From assembly GCA_017455085.1 (NCBI GenBank), contig JAFTBT010000073.1, positions 1 through 64,000 on the forward strand: a stretch of DNA of 64,000 nt. Reading direction: 5' to 3'. This stretch comes from Synergistaceae bacterium. Lineage in GTDB: Bacteria; Synergistota; Synergistia; Synergistales; Aminobacteriaceae. Below the pieces are notes generated by a model, which saw only the letters and a list, made by a program, of their open reading frames with translations, made no database searches and was not told the origin of the DNA. Positions 8,824 to 18,109 of this stretch are shown here, in pieces (the stretch's first letter is position 1; each line of letters opens with the position of its first letter). Both the position numbers and the translations under genes were made by a program.

Positions 8824-10689
8824 GTGGTGCGTAAGTTTTTAGCGATAGTGTTGTTGCTGTTCGTGAGTCCTGTTTTTGCTGATGACCTCATGGACAGCTC
8901 GAAGCTCAATATTCGCAAGGTCGACGATATGAACATGTCCGGAATACTCCCCGCGTATGTGAAGCCTTCAGGGAGATTCAGGCTTGGGCAGCTCGGACAG
9001 ACTCCAGAACCTGAGTATGACCTCTCCAGCATGAAGCAGGTTAATCCGGATTTCGTTACGTATCCCGAAGCGTTGGGCATTGTGTGGCTGAAACATGCAG
9101 TGATCTCGCGTTCGGACTCCGGCGGAATGGAAGTAACGAGGCTGTACGTGATTCTTGGCCGTCGCGGTTTGGGCGGCAAGTGGCTGAACTGGAATATCCC
9201 TATCCCTTCAGGCGGCAGCGCGGAGATTCTCGAGGCCAGTGTGTACGACTTCAACAGCCTCGCAGGAATCGGCACTATTGCTCCCGTTGAGGATGCTGAC
9301 TCCGGAATCATCAGGGTGAATTTCGTGGGACTGCCTGAGACGTTTATACTTGTCGTTTCGTGGAAGGAACACCTGCCCTCAAACTTGAGCGTGGAAGGGT
9401 TGTGCTGGTTTCAGGAGGATTTACGCGTGTGGGAGTCGATCGTTGAGGTGCATTCCCCGCAGAAAATTGCGTACCGGACATTTCCCGCACCCACAGCTCC
9501 AGAGACGGAGAAGCTCACAGGAGAGACGCTATACAGGTGGAGAAGCATCAACGTTGAGCCGTATGTGTCTTCGGGAGAACTGGCGAGAGTCCAGAAATCC
9601 GGAGTAGTCTTCAGCACAAGGCAGGGTACTTCGGGAGCATTAGCCGTCGTGAAGGACATCGAGGCATTCGGGAATATCGCACCAGACTCTGACGCAATGG
9701 GAGGCTTCAAACGCTCGAAGGCTGACGGAGTTACGCAGATGATAGCATGGTTGAAGAGTCAGCCCGAAATCGAACTAGCAGAAGGATTCCCCAGAAAGCT
9801 CCCCAAATCCGGAGCATTGACCCGTTCGGAAAAAGTACTGGCCGCAAAATCGTGGCTGGCCTCCCAGAAAGTAGACTCGTCCGTGAACTGGCGTATACCG
9901 TTTGAGCCGGACGATAACACTCCGTTGTGTGCGGGGATGTTCACGAATCCGGTGCTTGAGGTTCAGGGCGTGAAGGGCATAAAGTTTCACGACATGACTG
10001 ACCCGAAATTACTGGCCGGAGCGAAAATCTTCGGAGTCACGAACGAGGGCAGAGTGTTTTCTCGGCGTATACCATCGTCAAAACCCAGCGAAAACCGCCT
10101 AAGCACGATTATGGACCTGCGGCTGAACGAACACGGCTCACTCAGCGGGACGGTCAGGGTGATTCTTCGGGGAGCATGGGGAGCGTTGATGCTGGGCAAT
10201 AATCCCACAGACGGCACAGCGCGCGGAGCAATACTCTCACTGTTTCCGGGACTCACGAACTACAAGGATGTGAAGTATTCCAGCAGCAAGGGGACTCCGG
10301 AAATCACGTTTACCCTTGAGAACAAGCCCGGCATTGGCGGAACAGGAAGGGGAGTGCTGGCGATACTGCCATTCTTTGAGCCGGTAGCTATGCGCAAACT
10401 CGGAGGGTATGAGCCGCCCGTTGAGGTAGCATTTCCGTTCATAGTGGATCAGAATATTACGCTGGGTTTCCCGAAGAATGCATCACAAGCCCTAGTTTCC
10501 GGAAAGGTGGCCAAGAATCCAGACAAGATAAATTACTCGGAGTCGTACACTAACCGCAGGCACAGGCTCATAGCAGAGTCACGGTTTGAGCTGAATATGC
10601 CGAGCGTAACGTCAGGGAACATGTCATTATTGCGGAGGCATCTGGATCAATGGCGGCTGTTCTCTGCGCGTCAAATACCAGTCAGGTGA
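8824..10689 (+). CDS. Sec-exported protein of unknown function between secA and argS
   Basis: A 621-residue protein beginning with a signal peptide (hydrophobic residues 4-17, likely cleavage after PVFA). There are no further membrane segments, so it should be periplasmic or outer-membrane associated. I do not recognise a catalytic motif. The sequence is rich in beta-prone stretches, and the general look (a large mixed beta region followed by a helical middle near residues 270-340) is loosely like DUF3857/transglutaminase-type exported proteins, but no Cys-His-Asp triad can be seen. The start is GTG at 8824 or the adjacent GTG at 8827; the GGAAGGGGG at the end of secA serves as the ribosome binding site. 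Only three bases separate it from secA, so the two are probably co-translated. Confidence 0.75.
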   Translation: MVRKFLAIVLLLFVSPVFADDLMDSSKLNIRKVDDMNMSGILPAYVKPSGRFRLGQLGQTPEPEYDLSSMKQVNPDFVTYPEALGIVWLKHAVISRSDSGGMEVTRLYVILGRRGLGGKWLNWNIPIPSGGSAEILEASVYDFNSLAGIGTIAPVEDADSGIIRVNFVGLPETFILVVSWKEHLPSNLSVEGLCWFQEDLRVWESIVEVHSPQKIAYRTFPAPTAPETEKLTGETLYRWRSINVEPYVSSGELARVQKSGVVFSTRQGTSGALAVVKDIEAFGNIAPDSDAMGGFKRSKADGVTQMIAWLKSQPEIELAEGFPRKLPKSGALTRSEKVLAAKSWLASQKVDSSVNWRIPFEPDDNTPLCAGMFTNPVLEVQGVKGIKFHDMTDPKLLAGAKIFGVTNEGRVFSRRIPSSKPSENRLSTIMDLRLNEHGSLSGTVRVILRGAWGALMLGNNPTDGTARGAILSLFPGLTNYKDVKYSSSKGTPEITFTLENKPGIGGTGRGVLAILPFFEPVAMRKLGGYEPPVEVAFPFIVDQNITLGFPKNASQALVSGKVAKNPDKINYSESYTNRRHRLIAESRFELNMPSVTSGNMSLLRRHLDQWRLFSARQIPVR

Positions 10690-10704
10690 AAAGGAATGAT
10701 AATC

Positions 10705-12378
10705 ATGAACGGAGAAAATACAGCAGTTGTGAATCTGAATGAGGCTCTGAACAGTGCAGTGAAAGCGCTCGGAGTCGAGGACATGCCCGCAGAGTTTGAG
10801 CGTCCCAAGCACGAAGGACATGGAGACCGTGCCGCAAACATAGCAATGCGTCTCGCCAAAACCCTCAAGGCCAAGCCCAGAGACATAGCCGAACGAATCG
10901 CGCAAGCACTGGAGTCCTGCGAAGTCATCACCAAGACAGAAATTGCCGGCCCGGGATTCCTGAATGTGTTTCTGTCGGGGAAATTCTACGCTCAGGCTGT
11001 GAGTGATGTGCTGATTCAGGGAGGCTCTTATGGCGCAGTGGACACCGGCAAGAATCGCAGGGTACAGGTCGAGTTCGTGAGCGCGAATCCTACGGGTCCC
11101 CTGCATATCGGTCACGGAAGAGGTGCAGCCGTTGGGGACTCAGTAGCGAGAATCCTGAAGTTCACGGGCTGGGATGTGCAGAGAGAGTATTACGTGAATG
11201 ATTCGGGCTTGCAGATCGAGACTCTGGGCAGGTCAACGCGGGCGAGGTATTTCGAGATTCTGGGTCAAGAGTCAGATTTTCCGGAGAATGGCTACAAGGG
11301 AGCATATATCTACGATTTGGCGCAGGAAGTTATAGACGTGGAGGGCAAAAAATTTCTGGATGTCCCTGACGCTGAGAGTCTGGAGTACTTCAAGACATAC
11401 GCAGCACAGAGAATCATGAACGGCATAAAGTCCGATCTTGAGGATTTCCGTGTGAGCTTTGACGAGTTTTTCCCTGAGGGTTACCTGCACAAGAACGGCC
11501 TCGTGAAATCCGCAATGGAGGAGCTGAAATCTTCAGGGTATGCCTACGAACAGGACGGGGCACTCTGGTTCAGGACAGGAGACACCATCGGCGACGACAA
11601 GGACCGAGTACTCATCAGGGCGAACGGAATCCCGACATACTACGCATCGGACATAGCCTATCACCACGATAAATTCATCACCCGAAATTTCGAGAGGGTT
11701 ATTGACGTTTGGGGAGCAGACCACCACGGATATATCGCCCGCATGAAGGCTGCTGTTAAGGCTATGGGCAAGAATCCGGATGACTTCATCGTACTGTTGA
11801 TACAGCTGGTGAATTTGCTTCGTGAGGGGAAAATCGTAACCATGTCCACCCGTGCAGGAGAGTTTATAACTTTACGTGATGTGCTTGACGAAGCCGGTGT
11901 AGACGCAACACGATTCTTCTTCCTGATGAGACGGAGCGACAGCCAGATGGATTTTGACCTAGACCTCGCGAAAAAGCAGGGCAGCGATAACCCGGTGTAT
12001 TACGTCCAGTACGCACACGCCAGAATCTCGGGAGTGCTTCGTGAGTTCGTGAATAGGGGCGGAAATTTGGACTCCCTTGACCCCGAAAACATACCAGCAG
12101 AGATTTTCGGCAATAAGGACGCTCGTGACTTGGCCGACTGTCTGGCGGGATACCCTGATGCTGTGCGTGAGGCCTCGAACGATCTTGCACCGCAGGTACT
12201 CACGGGGTATGTGCTGAATCTTGCGGGGGTGTTTCACTCGTTCTACAACACAAACAGGATTCTTGACGAGCCGGACGAGAATATACGCATTGGCAGGCTG
12301 AATATTGCGCGGGCAGTGAAGAATGTGATTGCGTCATGCCTTGAACTGCTAGGGGTATCTGCTCCGGAGAGAATGTAG
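10705..12378 (+). CDS. argS: arginyl-tRNA synthetase
   Basis: A class I aminoacyl-tRNA synthetase of about 557 residues charging tRNA-Arg. It has the N-terminal Add1 domain, the HIGH motif in GPLHIGHGRGAAVGDS, the KMSKS-equivalent MSTRAGEF that many ArgS proteins carry, and the DALR anticodon-binding domain at the C-terminus. ATG 10705 is preferred because AAGGA at 10691-10695 is 9 bases away; an ATG at 10696 directly abuts that sequence but could use AGGTGA further upstream. It follows the exported-protein gene closely and runs into the ftsB-like gene two bases after its stop. Confidence 0.97.
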   Translation: MNGENTAVVNLNEALNSAVKALGVEDMPAEFERPKHEGHGDRAANIAMRLAKTLKAKPRDIAERIAQALESCEVITKTEIAGPGFLNVFLSGKFYAQAVSDVLIQGGSYGAVDTGKNRRVQVEFVSANPTGPLHIGHGRGAAVGDSVARILKFTGWDVQREYYVNDSGLQIETLGRSTRARYFEILGQESDFPENGYKGAYIYDLAQEVIDVEGKKFLDVPDAESLEYFKTYAAQRIMNGIKSDLEDFRVSFDEFFPEGYLHKNGLVKSAMEELKSSGYAYEQDGALWFRTGDTIGDDKDRVLIRANGIPTYYASDIAYHHDKFITRNFERVIDVWGADHHGYIARMKAAVKAMGKNPDDFIVLLIQLVNLLREGKIVTMSTRAGEFITLRDVLDEAGVDATRFFFLMRRSDSQMDFDLDLAKKQGSDNPVYYVQYAHARISGVLREFVNRGGNLDSLDPENIPAEIFGNKDARDLADCLAGYPDAVREASNDLAPQVLTGYVLNLAGVFHSFYNTNRILDEPDENIRIGRLNIARAVKNVIASCLELLGVSAPERM

Positions 12379-12380
12379 AG

Positions 12381-12707
12381 ATGCCTTCGCTGAAGCGGAT
12401 AATCCTGATAGCCCTTTTCGTGTTGGTGATGGCTATAACTGTGAGCTATTACCGGTTTGAGCTTGAGAGGATTGCGCAGATTCGGGAGGCCATAGTGAAG
12501 CGTGAGGCAGTACTGAACGAGAAGCGGGAAGCTGTGAGGAACTACAAGGAAAAAGTTGCTTTCTACAAGACTCAGGAAGGAATAGAGCATCTTGCGCGTG
12601 AGCAGTATAACTTGGTTGAGCATGGAGAGAGAGTGATTCTGCTGAGGAGTCCTGATTCTGAGGTGAGGCCTGAAGAATCCGAACCCCCTCCAGAATTAGG
12701 GAAGTAG
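12381..12707 (+). CDS. ftsB: FtsB/DivIC-like septum formation protein
   Basis: A 108-residue bitopic protein: a short cytoplasmic start, one membrane segment at about residues 7-23, a coiled coil at about 28-60, then the family signature GIEHLAREQYNLVEHGERVI. FtsB/DivIC proteins join FtsL and FtsQ/DivIB in the divisome. The C-terminal tail is Glu/Pro-rich. It starts two bases after argS and is followed by a strong terminator, so it is the last gene of the secA-argS run. The DivIC name would be equally suitable. Confidence 0.85.
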   Translation: MPSLKRIILIALFVLVMAITVSYYRFELERIAQIREAIVKREAVLNEKREAVRNYKEKVAFYKTQEGIEHLAREQYNLVEHGERVILLRSPDSEVRPEESEPPPELGK

Positions 12708-12741
12708 ACTGCGCAAAAACAGCGTGTGATGTAACAATATG

Positions 12742-12767
12742 CCTCCTCATTTATTGGGGAGGTTTTT
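12742..12767 (+). terminator. terminator after ftsB
   Basis: CCTCCTC pairs with GGGGAGG around an 8-base loop, followed by five T. A TATAAT at 12771-12776 directly behind it may be the -10 of the RND pump genes, but no clear -35 accompanies it. Confidence 0.9.
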
Positions 12768-12816
12768 ATGTATAATTATGCACAACGCGGCGTAAGAAAA
12801 GGAGGAATTTTTTGTT

Positions 12817-15800
12817 ATGGACATTGCCCGCGCTAGTATAAAGCGTACAGTTGTAGTACTTTTCATTTGTTTCCTAATCACTATAGGTGGCGTATCTGCC
12901 TATCACAGCATCGGAAAACTCGAAGACCCTGCATTCACCATCAAGACCGCAGTAGTAACAATCCTTTATCCCGGATCAACTGTGTACGAAGCCGAACAGG
13001 AAGCCGCCAGCAGAATGGAGGACGCTATCCAGACTATGGGTGAGGTGAAGAAAATCCGAACCCGCTGTAGTCCCGGCATGGCAACAATCTACGTCGACAT
13101 CAAGGACGCGTACACGACAGCAGACCTCCCGCAAGTCTGGAACATCCTCAGGCAGAAAGTCAATGACGCTCTCGTGAATCTGCCTTCAGGGTGTACGGTG
13201 GTCATCAACAACGATTTCGGTGACGTGTTCGGGCAGTATTACGCACTCACCGGAGACGGCTACACCATGAGGGAGCTGTATGACTATGCGGACTTCCTGA
13301 AGCAAGAGCTTGTACTCGTCCCAGAAGTCGCAAAGGTCAGTATTGTCGGTGAACAGACTGAAGCGGTGTACGTGGAGTTTTCATCAGCGCGTCTGCGTTC
13401 GTTAGGTATCTCGTCAGCAACGATCTTCGATATACTCAACCAGCAAAATACGCTCTCAGAGATGGGCAAGACTCTTTACGGTGAACAGTACGTCACCATT
13501 AACCCGACAGGCGGACTCCTAAACGTTGAGGATTTTGGCGAGACAGTCATCGGCGGAGGAGAAGGGCACCTCATCAGGCTGAAGGAGGTTGCTGAAATCC
13601 GCAGGGACTACGTGAATCCCCAGACCATGATGATGTACTTCAACGGCCAGCCCGCTCTTGGCATAGGCATATCCACGATTGCGGGCGGAAACGTCGTAAC
13701 TATGGGTGAGGCTGTCGAAAAACGCCTTGAGGAACTTGAAGAGGAACGCCCAATAGGTATGGAGTTAGCACCGATATATATGCAGTCGGACGGCGTTGTG
13801 AACTCAGTGAACGATTTCGTGATTAACCTGATCGAGTCGCTGGTTATCGTTGTGGGAGTACTGCTCGTGTTTATGGGTATGCGTTCCGGCTTCCTGATCG
13901 GTATAGTGCTGCTCTTGACGGTTGCGGCTACGTTGATCGTGATGAACCAGCAGGGAATTTTCTTGCAGCAGGTATCTCTTGCGGCAATGATTATCGCGTT
14001 AGGCTCGCTGGTCGACAATGCTATAGTCGTGACCGAAGGGATACTTGTCGGCGTACAGAGCGGCCAATCCGCAGAAGATGCTGCCTCCAGCACAGTGAAC
14101 GGCTCGATCTGGGCAATGCTCGGCGGAACGTTTATAGCTGTGTTAGCTTTCGCACCTATAGGGCTTTCACCCGACAGCACCGGCGAATTTTGTCGGAGTC
14201 TGCTTCAGGTTGTGGGAATATCCATGATGTTGAGCTGGCTGTTTGCGATCACGGCTACACCAGTCTTCGGAAATATCATGCTTAAGCCGGCCTCACAGTC
14301 AGGTGCAGACCCATACAACAGCTTTTTGTTCCGTGCATACAGAGCATTTCTTGAGGGCTGCCTGCACAGGAGGATGCTCACGATAGCCGTTGTAGTGATC
14401 ATGTTCGCATTTTCGCTAATCACTCTGATTACGTCTGTGGAAAAAATATTCTTCCCTTCGTCAACAGCAATGTATTTTGTTGCGGACTTGTGGCAGCGTG
14501 AAGGTACTTCGATCAATGTGCAGAAAGACATGACGGAGCAGCTCGCCGAACGCCTGATGAAACGCCCAGACATTAAGAACGTCACAAGCACCATCGGAGG
14601 CGGAAACTTGAGATTCATGCTGACATATTCACCTCCTGACGGCGATAATGCATTCTCGGAATTGCTCGTGGAAGTCAAACCGGGTGGAGACCCCAAAGCA
14701 ATTTTGCAGGAAACACAGCGCGTTATTGATGAAGAAATGCCCGGAGTTATCGGTGTGTGCAAGCTGTTCTCAAAGGGTGCTAGTATGGCTCCGGTGATCG
14801 AGGCAAGATTTTACGGTGAAGATCCTGTAGTACTGCGAGGACTGGCAGACAAAGCACGTCAAATCATGGAGCAAGACCCAATACATAACTGCGTGAGACT
14901 CGACTGGTGCGACAGAGTTACGGTGTTCCGGCCGCAGATACGCAAGGATAGGATGCAGAGTCTAGGGTTGACGCGTCCAATGATCAACAATGCCATTCTC
15001 ACAGGCACATCGGGTTTAACTATTGGGGCATTCAGGGACAAGAATAAATCCCTGCCGATACTGTTCAGCCTGATACCAGAGGAGCGCAACAGAATCGAGA
15101 GCTTGCAGTCATTGCCGGTGTGGTCTCCTTCAGCGAACAAAGCCGTGACGCTTGGGTCTGTGATCTCTGATGTAGAGACATCATACGAGGACGAAATAGT
15201 CGTACGTAGAAACAGGCGAAGAGTACTCAGCGTGATGAGTGATGTTACTTTCGGCAGCAACGTCTCAGAGATGCAGGAGAGGATACGCGCAAAAGTTGAG
15301 GCTATTCCGTTACCGTTCGGATATAGGTTTGAATGGGGAGGTGAGGACGAGAGCCAGAAAGATGCCATGAATGGAATGTCGGTGCTGTTCATGCCGTGCT
15401 TGATACTGATGTTCACGATAATGGTGTTCCTGTTCAACGGATTCCGCCAGCCGTTCATAATTTTCGGGTCCATCCCGTTGATAGTGATCGGTGTTGTGCT
15501 TGGACTGGTACTTGCGCATAAACCGTTAGACTTCCTGTCAATCGTGGGTATATTGAGCCTTGTGGGAATGCTCGCCAAAAACTCGATAGTATTGCTTGAT
15601 CAGGTAGCAAGTGATTTCGCTTCGGGTAAAGACCGGTATCTTGCTATCGTGGAAACAGGAGTCAGCAGGTTAAGGCCTGTAGCTATGTCGGCAGTAACTA
15701 CAGTTTTGGGTATGATTCCGCTGATTTGGGACAGCATGTTCGGACCGATGGCAGTAACGATTATGGGAGGCCTGACGGTGAGCACAGTGCTTACGATGGT

Positions 15801-15885
15801 ATTCATACCGGTCATGACAGCAGTAGCGTACAACGTTCCGAATCCCGGCGAAGAAAGCAGCTATGACGAAGACGAAGACGAATAG
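12817..15885 (+). CDS. RND efflux pump inner-membrane permease (AcrB family)
   Basis: A 1022-residue protein with the classic RND layout: one N-terminal membrane segment, a large periplasmic loop, a block of segments (about residues 335-490), a second segment near 530, a second periplasmic loop, and a final block (about 855-1000). The membrane segment carrying the proton relay reads ALGSLVDNAIVV, with one Asp kept and Asn in place of the second. The negatively charged C-terminal tail (EDEDE) is unremarkable. It should be trimeric and export drugs, bile-type compounds or other amphiphiles by proton antiport. AAGGAGG precedes the ATG. The adaptor gene follows, the reverse of the usual order, and no outer-membrane channel gene is nearby. 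Confidence 0.93.
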   Translation: MDIARASIKRTVVVLFICFLITIGGVSAYHSIGKLEDPAFTIKTAVVTILYPGSTVYEAEQEAASRMEDAIQTMGEVKKIRTRCSPGMATIYVDIKDAYTTADLPQVWNILRQKVNDALVNLPSGCTVVINNDFGDVFGQYYALTGDGYTMRELYDYADFLKQELVLVPEVAKVSIVGEQTEAVYVEFSSARLRSLGISSATIFDILNQQNTLSEMGKTLYGEQYVTINPTGGLLNVEDFGETVIGGGEGHLIRLKEVAEIRRDYVNPQTMMMYFNGQPALGIGISTIAGGNVVTMGEAVEKRLEELEEERPIGMELAPIYMQSDGVVNSVNDFVINLIESLVIVVGVLLVFMGMRSGFLIGIVLLLTVAATLIVMNQQGIFLQQVSLAAMIIALGSLVDNAIVVTEGILVGVQSGQSAEDAASSTVNGSIWAMLGGTFIAVLAFAPIGLSPDSTGEFCRSLLQVVGISMMLSWLFAITATPVFGNIMLKPASQSGADPYNSFLFRAYRAFLEGCLHRRMLTIAVVVIMFAFSLITLITSVEKIFFPSSTAMYFVADLWQREGTSINVQKDMTEQLAERLMKRPDIKNVTSTIGGGNLRFMLTYSPPDGDNAFSELLVEVKPGGDPKAILQETQRVIDEEMPGVIGVCKLFSKGASMAPVIEARFYGEDPVVLRGLADKARQIMEQDPIHNCVRLDWCDRVTVFRPQIRKDRMQSLGLTRPMINNAILTGTSGLTIGAFRDKNKSLPILFSLIPEERNRIESLQSLPVWSPSANKAVTLGSVISDVETSYEDEIVVRRNRRRVLSVMSDVTFGSNVSEMQERIRAKVEAIPLPFGYRFEWGGEDESQKDAMNGMSVLFMPCLILMFTIMVFLFNGFRQPFIIFGSIPLIVIGVVLGLVLAHKPLDFLSIVGILSLVGMLAKNSIVLLDQVASDFASGKDRYLAIVETGVSRLRPVAMSAVTTVLGMIPLIWDSMFGPMAVTIMGGLTVSTVLTMVFIPVMTAVAYNVPNPGEESSYDEDEDE

Positions 15886-15904
15886 ACGAAAGGTGATGTA
15901 AAAA

Positions 15905-17014
15905 GTGAAGAGGCTTATTGAGATAATAATTCTTGTAGGTTTGGTGTTTGGTGCATATAAAGGTCTTGAACTCATGCGCAGCCAAGAGGAAGAAATCCCG
16001 CAAAAAGAAGTTATCCGTCCAGTGAAGACCGTTACCCTCAGGAGCAACGGCAAGGGCGGATTGTGGCAGTATTACGGTACATTGCAGGGCGGAAGGCGTG
16101 TAGATTTGTCGTTCAGGGTTGCCGGACCGATAAAGAGCATCAGAGTCGACAAGGGTGCTTCTGTGAGGAAAGGGCAGCTTCTCGCGACACTAGACCCCAG
16201 AGACTACCAGACACAGCTTAAGCAGGCACAGAGCAACCAAGCTCAGGCACAGGCTCAGTACGAGAACGCAGAGGCAAACTTCAAACGCTACGAGAATCTC
16301 TACAAGCAGAAAGTAGTTCCGAGATCGACTTATGACACGTACAAGACGCAGATGAATGTAGCAGAGTCCGCGCTGAATGTGGCGAAGGCTTCGACTACTG
16401 CCGTACGTGATTCGCTGAGGGATACGGAGTTGCGTGCGCCGTTTGACGGAGTGATAGTCGACAGGATGGTAGAGAGTTTTCAGGATGTGAACGCAAAACA
16501 GACGATATTTATCCTGCAGGATATATCCATGATGGAGATAGTGTTTAACATACCTGATACGGACGTAATATGGGCATCAAAGGCTGCTACTGAACCCGAC
16601 TCTATCCGCGCAAGGTTTGACGCAATCCCAGAGAAGACATTTCCGCTGACGGTCAAGGAGTTTGTTTTGCAGGCTGACCGAAATACCAACACGTTCCCAG
16701 TAACGGCTGTGATGCCTCAGCAGAAAGATGTAGCTCTGCTGCCCGGAATGACCGCGATTGTTGAGGTGGAAATTCTGGATTCAGAGAGCGGAGAGAGAGT
16801 GTATACAGTGCCGCAGACAGCAGTAGTTACCAGCGGCGACAGAGCATATGTGTGGCGGTGTGAGAACAATGCTGTGAAACGTGTGAACGTCAGGCAGAAT
16901 ACGCCTCATAACAACGGATATATAGACATCACCAGCGAACAGCTCAAGGACGGGAACAAAATTGTTGTAGCGGGTGCGCATCTTTTGCATGAGGGGCAGA
17001 AAGTGAGAATGTAG
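15905..17014 (+). CDS. RND efflux periplasmic adaptor (membrane fusion protein)
   Basis: A 369-residue HlyD/AcrA-type adaptor starting with GTG. It has an N-terminal membrane anchor or signal (residues 5-23), a lipoyl half-motif (GPIKSIRVDKGASVRKGQLL), an alpha-hairpin coiled coil rich in Gln and Ala (about residues 98-165), the second lipoyl half (LRAPFDGVIVDR) and beta-barrel plus membrane-proximal domains. There is no lipobox Cys, so it is probably held by its N-terminal helix. It bridges the permease encoded 19 bases upstream to an outer-membrane channel encoded elsewhere. A terminator follows. Confidence 0.92.
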   Translation: MKRLIEIIILVGLVFGAYKGLELMRSQEEEIPQKEVIRPVKTVTLRSNGKGGLWQYYGTLQGGRRVDLSFRVAGPIKSIRVDKGASVRKGQLLATLDPRDYQTQLKQAQSNQAQAQAQYENAEANFKRYENLYKQKVVPRSTYDTYKTQMNVAESALNVAKASTTAVRDSLRDTELRAPFDGVIVDRMVESFQDVNAKQTIFILQDISMMEIVFNIPDTDVIWASKAATEPDSIRARFDAIPEKTFPLTVKEFVLQADRNTNTFPVTAVMPQQKDVALLPGMTAIVEVEILDSESGERVYTVPQTAVVTSGDRAYVWRCENNAVKRVNVRQNTPHNNGYIDITSEQLKDGNKIVVAGAHLLHEGQKVRM

Positions 17015-17036
17015 CTCCCCTGTTTTGTGAAGCAGT

Positions 17037-17071
17037 CCCCCTCCTGAGTTTTTAGGGAGAGGGGATTTTTT
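17037..17071 (+). terminator. terminator of the RND pump operon
   Basis: CCCCTCCT pairs with AGGGAGAGGGG with one bulged A, followed by ATTTTTT. Confidence 0.8.
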
Positions 17072-17132
17072 GTTGCGGTCATTCTGTGCAGAAAAAGAGC
17101 CTCCCGAATCACTCAACAGACCCCTTCAGAAA

Positions 17133-18000
17133 CTATACTTTCTGAGCCGCAATAATCATGTCATACCGGAATCTCGGTATCACTCCGATCAATGCCATCA
17201 ACGGCTGAATACTCCACCTCATCACGGAACTCAACACACGATTCTTCACGTGGTGCAGCGAACGCCTCGAAGTGTTGTACTTCCTGAACGCTTGGCTTTC
17301 GTTCGAGTAAGCTCTTGCTCTGTACACGAGGCCGTTTTTTTCGTAAGCGTCCACTATTTCGCAGGGCATGTACTCCCTGTAATGCACGTGGCTGTTGCGG
17401 TCAAAAGTCTTCTCAGGTACGGGAAGAGTCGGCATCATTGCGAGTATTCTGAACACATGCGCAAAAGATCCCATGTTAGGCGTGGAAATTACGAAGTATC
17501 CTCCTTGTGCGAGCAAGTCGATGAATTTGGCGATGTACTCTGAAGGAGCGGCGTTGATATGCTCGATATTTTCTAGGCTCATTATGATGTCAAACTTAGT
17601 ACTGTCACTGAAGGTGTAATCATCTATATTTGCGCCTATAGTTTCGAAGCCTGCCCACTCATAATATTTCTTGAAACTCAATATTGATCCGGGAAAGTCT
17701 ATCACTGTACACTTGAAGCCCATGAATTTCGTCAAATATGCTTCTGCCAGAGCGAGGCCTGATCCTGGTGCAAGGAGAGTTAGGCCTTTTTTCCCGCCAG
17801 TAAGTTTTACTATGAACTTGACGGTGTTATAGAGCCGCAGTGAATGCTCATCGAAATACTCGTGTGATAAACCGAAATTGTTGCAGATGTCTTCGCAGAA
17901 CTTGTAGAACTTACGGAAGGGAATTACTTTGCCTGAATGAGAGTCAGAATCTGGGCTGATGGCTGATGGCTGATGGCTGATTATACATATTGTCGTCCAA
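17133..18000 (-). CDS. SAM-dependent methyltransferase, frame broken at a heptamer repeat (probably phase-variable, OFF)
   Basis: The methyltransferase frame runs without stops from 17953 to 17133 (about 273 codons) and carries a class I SAM-binding motif LLAPGSGLALAEAYLTKF, an acidic strand-2 end (TVIDFPGS), and motif-IV-like FDIIMSLENIEHI, but it has no usable start. The translation signals lie just upstream in another frame: TAGGAG at 18015-18010, then TTG (18000) 9 bases on and an in-frame ATG (17988). Between them and the methyltransferase lie four exact copies of ATCAGCC (plus-strand 17954-17981). As assembled, translation from TTG or ATG stops after the repeat. With three or six copies the whole reads as one protein of about 286 residues. 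The TTG at 17735 lies inside the catalytic domain and would give a truncated enzyme. The target is unknown (lipid, glycan or small molecule). It is monocistronic. Confidence 0.75.
17954..17981. repeat. heptanucleotide tandem repeat, 4 copies
   Basis: GGCTGAT repeated four times exactly on the plus strand (ATCAGCC on the coding minus strand). Seven is not a multiple of three, so each gain or loss by slippage shifts the downstream methyltransferase frame. Confidence 0.95.
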
Positions 18001-18109
18001 AACTGTCAACTCCTAATTTTTGCTGTTTTTACTGTGGATGTTCACGATTATAGCACATAAAAATATGCGCCACACTCGAACAGCATGACGCATAACCTGA
18101 TAATTATCC

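Noticed and set aside
14859..15578. A 239-codon minus-strand frame inside the RND permease gene
   Set aside because: Shadow of the membrane-protein codons; Ser/Ile/Thr-rich with no motif.
17133..17735. A complete 200-residue protein starting at TTG 17735
   Set aside because: The SAM-binding motif I lies upstream of this codon in the same frame, so the start is internal to the catalytic domain.
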